This document shows positions 5,432-8,835 of a DNA stretch of 8,835 nt, piece after piece. Below the pieces are notes generated by a model, which made no database searches, was not told the origin of the DNA, and saw only the letters and a program-made list of their open reading frames with translations. Source of the DNA: DATJGF01 sp035495315. Its GTDB lineage: Bacteria > Verrucomicrobiota > Verrucomicrobiia > Limisphaerales > UBA8199. Every line of letters begins with the position of its first letter. Position 1 is the stretch's first letter. Location: the NCBI GenBank assembly GCA_035495315.1, contig DATJGF010000098.1:1-8835 (forward strand), written 5' to 3'. Made by a program: the position numbers and the translations under genes.

Positions 5432-5631
5432 AGTGCAAGCTCAATGACCCGGTCATTTTCTGCCACTTTGGCATCTGTGCTATCGACCGATAGCCACCCC
5501 TCGACCGCTTCTCGCAGATTCAAGGTCACCTCTTCTACTGTCTCACCTTGGGTGACACAACCCGGCAAAGCCGGAACCTCTGCCCAATAGCCTCCCTCTT
5601 CCGCCTGGTGGATGATCGCCTTCACTTTCAT
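5428..5631 (-). CDS. hicB: HicB family antitoxin (second HicAB module)
   Basis: 67 residues beginning MKVKAIIHQAEEGGYWAEVPALPGCVTQGET, the standard HicB N-terminal fold, followed by a helix (TVEEVTLNLREAVEGWL) and a short tail. There is no DNA-binding domain. It differs from the first hicB in sequence and in order: here the antitoxin comes first and its TGA overlaps the GTG of hicA by a 4-base GTGA. The antitoxin is intact although its toxin partner is frameshifted, so it may now act as a free antidote or be decaying. A promoter-like pair precedes it, with the -10 box six bases before the ATG. Confidence 0.92.
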   Translation of the reverse strand: MKVKAIIHQAEEGGYWAEVPALPGCVTQGETVEEVTLNLREAVEGWLSVDSTDAKVAENDRVIELAL

Positions 5632-5637
5632 GACTCG

Positions 5638-5665
5638 ATCCTACCAAAGACTCACAAAATCTCAA
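5638..5665 (-). promoter_or_regulatory. Candidate promoter of the second hicBA module
   Basis: On the minus strand TTGAGA (5660-5665) and TAGGAT (5638-5643) are 16 bases apart, one mismatch from the -35 and two from the -10 consensus. Six bases separate the -10 from the ATG, so the transcript would be leaderless. Toxin-antitoxin cassettes are known to carry their own promoters. Confidence 0.45.
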
Positions 5666-5695
5666 GTCTCGGGAAATCGGCTCCAGGACCGCATC

Positions 5696-5788
5696 GCCGA
5701 ACGGTCCGCACTCACTCGCGCCGGGCCACTGACGCTCGATGTGTAACAGAGCGCGCTCCCGGCGTCGAGTGCAGCGCGATAGTTAGCG
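5696..5788 (-). other. attC-10 recombination site
   Basis: 93 bp. + strand boxes are GCCGAAC at 5696-5702 and GTTAGCG at 5782-5788. CACTCG-CGCCGGG pairs perfectly with CCCGGCG-T-CGAGTG-C without the T and C. Spacers are ten and nine bases. Its loop shares GCCACTGACG and TGTAACAGA with attC-11. Confidence 0.9.
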
Positions 5789-5795
5789 AATCCGT

Positions 5796-6185
5796 TCACT
5801 TGCCTTTGAAGCCTGCAATAATCTTCTTCGCGTCCTCTTCGCTGACCGCGAAGAACTTGTCTGTTCTCGATTTCAACCAACCTTCCTCCGTCCAGTTCGG
5901 GGGCCTGTTTGTAGAAAGCGTGGGGTGGCACTCAAAATCGCCCACCTGCTCCACAACTTTTTCACCCGCATGTGCTCGCCGAAAGCCCAGCATCTTCTTA
6001 GCGCCTGTCTCTGTATATTGCCAAAAAACGGCAACCTTGTTTGTGCCGCCCGGAGAGGGACGCTGCTTGATGCTGCTTTGAACGATGTCCTCGGGCAGGA
6101 TGCGGATGGTGGGGGGCAACTCCTGCGCAGGGACAACGACCGCCGACCAGCACAACACGAATAGAGGAATGAAGAATGTCTTCAT
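5796..6185 (-). CDS. Secreted protein with a SecD-P1-like segment
   Basis: 129 residues. Residues 1-20 (MKTFFIPLFVLCWSAVVVPA) form a clear signal peptide with probable cleavage after PAQ. The mature part carries QYTETGAKKMLGFRRAHAGEKV at 56-77. This recalls the 'EEGA-KF-x-T-x-x-N-x-GK' segment in the P1 head of SecD and in small exported proteins of Verrucomicrobiota, but it lacks any membrane domain and cannot be a translocase subunit. The C-terminus WLKSRTDKFFAVSEEDAKKIIAGFKGK is helix-like and basic. One cysteine remains in the mature part. A periplasmic or outer-surface location is likely; function is unknown and the SecD resemblance is weak. The stop is seven bases from attC-10. Confidence 0.75.
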   Translation of the reverse strand: MKTFFIPLFVLCWSAVVVPAQELPPTIRILPEDIVQSSIKQRPSPGGTNKVAVFWQYTETGAKKMLGFRRAHAGEKVVEQVGDFECHPTLSTNRPPNWTEEGWLKSRTDKFFAVSEEDAKKIIAGFKGK

Positions 6186-6198
6186 AGGGTGATGTTTT

Positions 6199-6301
6199 CG
6201 CTAACGCCTGAACTCCGAAGCGCCGCGCCACTGACGTCCAGAATGTAACAGAACCGTCATCGCCCCGTCCTCTGTAGTGACCTCCTTAAGCGGCGTTTTC
6301 A
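6199..6301 (-). other. attC-11, degenerate half-site
   Basis: The left half is well formed: CGCTAAC at 6199-6205 (R' GTTAGCG on the cassette strand), a nine-base spacer, CCGAAG, then CGCCGCG, plus a loop sequence shared with attC-10. The partner arm is absent; both flanks of the loop are C-rich and cannot pair. GTTTTCA at 6295-6301 is the only candidate distal box. The right boundary is uncertain. Confidence 0.5.
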
Positions 6302-7074
6302 ATTGGCACTCCAATTAAATAGGTAACGGGAATCGGTGACATTTTGTACTTCACTGTGCCAATGTCCCAATGGTAATCGTTCGTACCCAGTCTTGCGGTC
6401 AGGTCGCGCAACTCCTGGACGCTGTAGGTCCGCAAACACGAGACCAGACCATCGAACAGCGTGACCAAGGGCACCAGCGGAATCAGGTATGTCCAGAACA
6501 ACCGTGACCAGCGAAACGGGCGAATGAACGGGGTCACGACCAGTACCGCCAGCGGTGCCGGGAGCGTGAGAAGCACCGCCAAGGGGCCGCGCTGAGTGGC
6601 CTCAAAAACTCCGATGCCTTGGCGCTTCCCAACTGCATCGGCCAGCACTGCGCACGCCTGCTCAGGGCGGAAATGGTGAAAGGCCGTGAACATCGTCCGC
6701 AATCCGGGCAACTCGCTTGGAACTCGTGTCGCGTCCACAGGCTGAGGATGGTAGCTGATGGCCTGATGCGTCAGGCGGCTCAACCGTCCGAACGCCTCAA
6801 GGTTTGGATACTTGTCACTCAGGCAAACCGACACGCTCACTCCCCTCTCGGCCAAGCCAGGCCGCAGCCAAGGCCACGGCCCGGCTGCGCCTGAACACAA
6901 ATCGAGAACATGCCGTGTGCCGGTGCGCTGGAGTGCCGTGGCCAGAATTGGAATCACGGCCGCGTAGGGCTTCGCCGCCGCCAAGGCGAACTGAAGATAA
7001 TCGGTGGCCGCGTCCCGAACCGTGCGTGGGCACCAATCCTGGTCTTCGATTTCAATCAGGTGAAGACGTTTCAT
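6286..7074 (-). CDS. Membrane-associated class I SAM-dependent methyltransferase
   Basis: 262 residues from the ATG at 7074 (MKRLHLIEIEDQDWCPRTVR); the frame open to 7143 runs through attC-12. I recognise the family by its opening (H-L-x-E-x-EDQ-x-W-x-P, then RDAATDYLQF) and by motif I VLDLCSGAAGPW at 56-67. Next come LSDKYPN, the catalytic-region signature FTAFHHFRP at 129-137, and two hydrophobic stretches at about 166-184 and 193-211 before DGLVSCLRTYSVQEL. It is annotated in genomes simply as a class I methyltransferase; the substrate is unknown, and the C-terminal hydrophobic pair suggests a membrane-bound or lipid substrate. There is no Shine-Dalgarno. A short GCGCC-GAC-GGCGC hairpin (7088-7100) lies between attC-12 and the start. 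Confidence 0.82.
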   Translation of the reverse strand: MKRLHLIEIEDQDWCPRTVRDAATDYLQFALAAAKPYAAVIPILATALQRTGTRHVLDLCSGAAGPWPWLRPGLAERGVSVSVCLSDKYPNLEAFGRLSRLTHQAISYHPQPVDATRVPSELPGLRTMFTAFHHFRPEQACAVLADAVGKRQGIGVFEATQRGPLAVLLTLPAPLAVLVVTPFIRPFRWSRLFWTYLIPLVPLVTLFDGLVSCLRTYSVQELRDLTARLGTNDYHWDIGTVKYKMSPIPVTYLIGVPIENAA

Positions 7075-7097
7075 GCAGTTCGTGACGCGCCGACGGC

Positions 7098-7188
7098 GCT
7101 TAACGACGCGCACCAGCGACCTCGCGCAACTGGTGCTCAGCATGTAGCAGGATGTTCATCGTGGGTTCGCTGCGTGCGCTGGTTCGGC
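7098..7188 (-). other. attC-12 recombination site
   Basis: 91 bp. + strand boxes are GCTTAAC at 7098-7104 and GTTCGGC at 7182-7188; R' on the cassette strand is GTTAAGC, a perfect match. GCGCAC-CAGCGA-CC pairs with GG-T-TCGCTG-C-GTGCGC without the T and C. It closes the cassette of the secreted protein to the right. Confidence 0.9.
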
Positions 7189-7233
7189 ATGCACTGTATT
7201 GCTCATATGGAGCGTTTGGTTCCACTAGCTTTG

Positions 7234-7959
7234 TTATTTGGACAACAACCGGTAAAACATTCGACCCGAGGGGGAAGGAATATCGACTTGGTAAACCACC
7301 TGGGACTGTGAACCGGACAGCATTGGCGTATTGGTTAACGTCAGCCAGTTCGAGCCGGTCAAGCTGGTATTCTGTTGCAAAGCAAAAGTCCAGCCTAGCC
7401 AGCAGGAGGGCCATGAAAACACAAGCCGGTTGGTGCTGCCAATGACGACGGTAAGTGGAGCAGGTAAAGGCCTAGCAGGCGGATTGGACTCAATGGGAAC
7501 CATTTTAAACGGGGTCAAGCCGGTCAAAGGAAATGTTGATCCTGGCGGCCAGTCAAGCAATGCCGGAAACAGGGCCGATTCTCCTACTCTTGCAGTCGGG
7601 GAGGTAGAGTTCAGGACGGCTTCGTAAGAATCGCCGTCTGGCGCGTCCCAAACGCGAACCTGGACAGTGATATATAAGCCGAACGGGTATCCGGGAATGA
7701 CTCTCTCTCCGCCTAGAAAATATCCATTTGTGTAAAATGGGGTCGGCTGACGCAACGGCGTGAGGAGCGCAGGGTCAGTAGTTCCCAAAGGGCCATAGTA
7801 AAGGTCGGCAGCGAATGTGGGGCCGAACAGTTCATTCGTCCCATCCCAATCATTGATAGGTGCATTGGCGCCAGCACCCACGTTGGCGAGAACCAGCATA
7901 CCATCAGCGAGGCCACACAGAGAAACGGATATGAATATCGCCGTTAGAAACGATTTCAC
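7234..7959 (-). CDS. Secreted protein with verrucomicrobial C-terminal module
   Basis: 241 residues from the GTG at 7959, chosen because MKSFLTAIFISVSLCGLADG then forms a normal signal peptide. A GTG at 7998 or TTG at 8013 would add 13 or 18 residues before it, the latter inside attC-13. The mature N-terminal part (ANVGAGANAPINDWDGTNELFGPTFAADLYYG, then VQVRVWDAPDGDSYEA and PALLDWPPGSTFPLTGL) looks like an all-beta exported domain. Residues 171-241 contain RLVFSWPS-x8-ALQQNTSLTGSNWLTLTNTP and end in MFYRLLSK, a strand-rich C-terminal module that I have seen repeatedly at the ends of exported Verrucomicrobiota proteins and which may be a sorting or binding module. No enzyme motif is visible. 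It is the strongest taxonomic clue in the window. Confidence 0.78.
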   Translation of the reverse strand: MKSFLTAIFISVSLCGLADGMLVLANVGAGANAPINDWDGTNELFGPTFAADLYYGPLGTTDPALLTPLRQPTPFYTNGYFLGGERVIPGYPFGLYITVQVRVWDAPDGDSYEAVLNSTSPTARVGESALFPALLDWPPGSTFPLTGLTPFKMVPIESNPPARPLPAPLTVVIGSTNRLVFSWPSCWLGWTFALQQNTSLTGSNWLTLTNTPMLSGSQSQVVYQVDIPSPSGRMFYRLLSK

Positions 7960-8007
7960 TGGTGAAAGCTGGCCAAAATGGCAGTTGCCCTGTTTCACGG
8001 CGCTTAC

Positions 8008-8100
8008 GCCCAACGGTCGCCATCACCGGCTCCGCACCGATGATCTCCGAAATTAAATCTAAAGGTCATCGCGGAGTCCGTGTGCATGGCGTTGTTAAGG
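8008..8100 (-). other. attC-13 recombination site
   Basis: 93 bp. + strand boxes are GCCCAAC at 8008-8014 (R' GTTGGGC, a perfect match) and GTTAAGG at 8094-8100. GCCAT-CAC-CGG-CTCCGC pairs with its partner arm, which carries three single extra bases instead of two, so the spacing differs from the other sites. It closes the 3-TM cassette. Confidence 0.88.
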
Positions 8101-8108
8101 CATGATGA

Positions 8109-8384
8109 TTATAGTCGCGGCCAAAACTCCCAAAGAAGCCACAAAATGCAAGCCGCCATGGTAATGCTTGACATCATTGGCCTGCGATGGCGTGCGACTA
8201 ATGAAAGGATGAACCCGATTCCGGTGGTTACCAAGCCAGCGGGACTGAGAATTTGGGCCCTCACCCCGGGATGCATATTCCCAACAGCGGCAAGATCAAC
8301 GATCCAGCAAATCAGCGTGTAGCCGATGCACACTCCCATGCCCATGGTTTCGAGTCCCCAGAGAGTTTTGGTGCATGAACTCAT
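8109..8384 (-). CDS. Small 3-TM membrane protein, unknown family
   Basis: 91 residues. Hydrophobic segments lie at about 14-34 (TMGMGVCIGYTLICWIVDLAA), 45-63 (ILSPAGLVTTGIGFILSLV) and 71-88 (MSSITMAACILWLLWEFW). A basic RHRR sits between the second and third. The protein is almost entirely membrane-embedded and has no recognisable catalytic residue. The ATG at 8384 is four bases after an AAGG that overlaps the R' box of attC-14, so the array boundary may supply a weak ribosome site. The stop is eight bases from attC-13. It is the only gene of its cassette. Small hydrophobic proteins without relatives are common cargo of such arrays. Confidence 0.72.
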   Translation of the reverse strand: MSSCTKTLWGLETMGMGVCIGYTLICWIVDLAAVGNMHPGVRAQILSPAGLVTTGIGFILSLVARHRRPMMSSITMAACILWLLWEFWPRL

Positions 8385-8388
8385 GATG

Positions 8389-8481
8389 CCTTAAGGGACC
8401 GGCTCAGGCAGGCCGGGCCAGTGATGTCCGATTGCCAACCGAGGGGCGATCCCGGCCTTGCCTGCAGCCGGACGGTTGGAA
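8389..8481 (-). other. attC-14 recombination site with altered R' box
   Basis: 93 bp. + strand boxes are CCTTAAG at 8389-8395 and GTTGGAA at 8475-8481. CCGGCT-CAGGCA-GGCCGGG pairs perfectly with CCCGGCC-T-TGCCTG-C-AGCCGG without the T and C. Spacers are nine bases each. R' on the cassette strand is CTTAAGG, with C for the expected G at the exchange point. Confidence 0.85.
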
Positions 8482-8564
8482 ATAGCGTTCATCAGCCGCA
8501 ATTCGATCCACTGACTCGTTTGGCTGCGGGTTCGTGTCGATTGGTTTCATCGTCTGTTGAATGC

Positions 8565-8835
8565 TTACCTGCTTTGGTCGGCACGACCCATCAGGACGTT
8601 CGAAGGCAAACTCGGATCAAGGGCCTTACGCGCGCTTTCAATACCCGCGACAGGCAGGGTGCCGGCCTTGAGCAACCCGAGTTGAACGAGCACCGAAGCT
8701 TGGTCCCAATAAATGTGCTCGTGCGCCAGTTTGCCCTCCCGGAATTGGACAATGGCGACCAACGGCACCTCCACTCGCTTTCCCGTTGGAGCAAGGCCCG
8801 GGAGCATCCAGTCCATGCGGATGCTGTGAGTGAAC
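8565..8835 (-). CDS. SnoaL-like / ester cyclase family protein, C-terminal part (runs off right edge)
   Basis: The frame is open from the right edge to a TAA at 8565-8567, giving at least 89 residues; the ATG at 8816 is internal because FTHSIR precedes it in frame and is expected in the family. The sequence FTHSIRMDWMLPGLAPTGKRVEVPLVAIVQFREGKLAHEHIYWDQASVLVQLGLL matches the second half of SnoaL-like NTF2-fold proteins annotated as ester cyclase or nuclear transport factor 2 family. In these, the GK-x-x-HEHIYWDQ segment lines the cavity. The C-terminus (GIESARKALDPSLPSN) is also typical. Substrate is unknown. The start is outside the window, so whether it is the last cassette or normal chromosome cannot be told, though attC-14 lies 83 bases past its stop. 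That gap holds nothing I can name. Confidence 0.82.
   Translation of the reverse strand, partial: FTHSIRMDWMLPGLAPTGKRVEVPLVAIVQFREGKLAHEHIYWDQASVLVQLGLLKAGTLPVAGIESARKALDPSLPSNVLMGRADQSR

Larger units (their letters stand above)
221..8481 (-). mobile_element. Integron gene-cassette array (14 attC junctions, no integrase in window)
   Basis: Unrelated minus-strand genes alternate with structured elements of 90-97 bp. Each intact element begins on the + strand with a box like RYYYAAC (GCCGAAC, GCCCAAC, GCTTAAC) and ends with its complement-type box GTTRRRY (GTTCGGC, GTTAGAT, GTTGGGC), with imperfect inverted arms between. In every intact site the extra unpaired bases sit on the arm with the higher coordinates. 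That is the 5' arm when read on the minus strand, which is the known polarity of attC relative to its cassette gene. Gene order and attC polarity therefore agree. No integrase or attI is seen, so this is either the interior of a large chromosomal integron or an integrase-less attC cluster. Confidence 0.9.

Noticed and set aside
221..8481. CRISPR array or REP-type repeat family
   Set aside because: The repeated elements are 93 bp, vary strongly in arm sequence while keeping pairing, and are separated by whole genes, which fits attC and not CRISPR repeats.
8482..8564. Possible fifteenth attC between attC-14 and the SnoaL-like gene
   Set aside because: It has short complementary segments (CAGCC and GGCTG) but no R boxes at the proper distance.
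1..8835. tRNA, rRNA or riboswitch
   Set aside because: No cloverleaf, rRNA segment or conserved riboswitch core was seen on either strand.

Overview
The window is a stretch of an integron gene-cassette array, probably a sedentary chromosomal integron or an integrase-less cassette cluster. Every gene I can support lies on the minus strand. Almost every gap between unrelated genes is filled by one structured element of about 93 bp that has the anatomy of an attC recombination site. I count fourteen junctions, twelve intact and two that keep only one half. The cassettes read right to left, so an integrase gene and attI site, if present, should lie to the right of base 8835. No integrase is visible here.

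Host: probably Verrucomicrobiota, Pedosphaera/Limisphaerales-like. This rests on a truncated BspA-like leucine-rich-repeat protein at the left edge, a secreted protein whose C-terminal module (strand-rich, NTSLTGSNW then a FYRL end) I associate with exported verrucomicrobial proteins, and the scarcity of Shine-Dalgarno sequences. It is an inference, not a measured assignment.

Layout from right to left, the reading direction of the array: SnoaL-like/ester-cyclase protein (right-edge fragment); 3-TM membrane protein; secreted protein with the C-terminal module; membrane-anchored SAM methyltransferase; exported protein with a SecD-P1-like segment; hicB plus frameshifted hicA; intact hicA-hicB; soluble SAM methyltransferase; exported 182-residue protein; stand-alone CHASE2-like protein; 4-TM membrane protein; DUF1851/Tdi1-type protein; second 4-TM membrane protein; McsA-like zinc-finger protein; BspA-like LRR protein (left-edge fragment).

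The genes do not form a pathway. What unites them is mobility: one cassette, one function, with many membrane or exported products and two toxin-antitoxin modules that could stabilise the array. The best candidate for something undescribed is the attC family itself. Eleven of twelve intact sites follow one strict format, with two unpaired bases on the 5' arm spaced G-N6-A on the cassette strand. From memory, the class 1 aadA1 site has C-N6-A there. Two cassettes also appear to carry their own promoter with the -10 box six bases before the start codon, which suggests leaderless transcripts.
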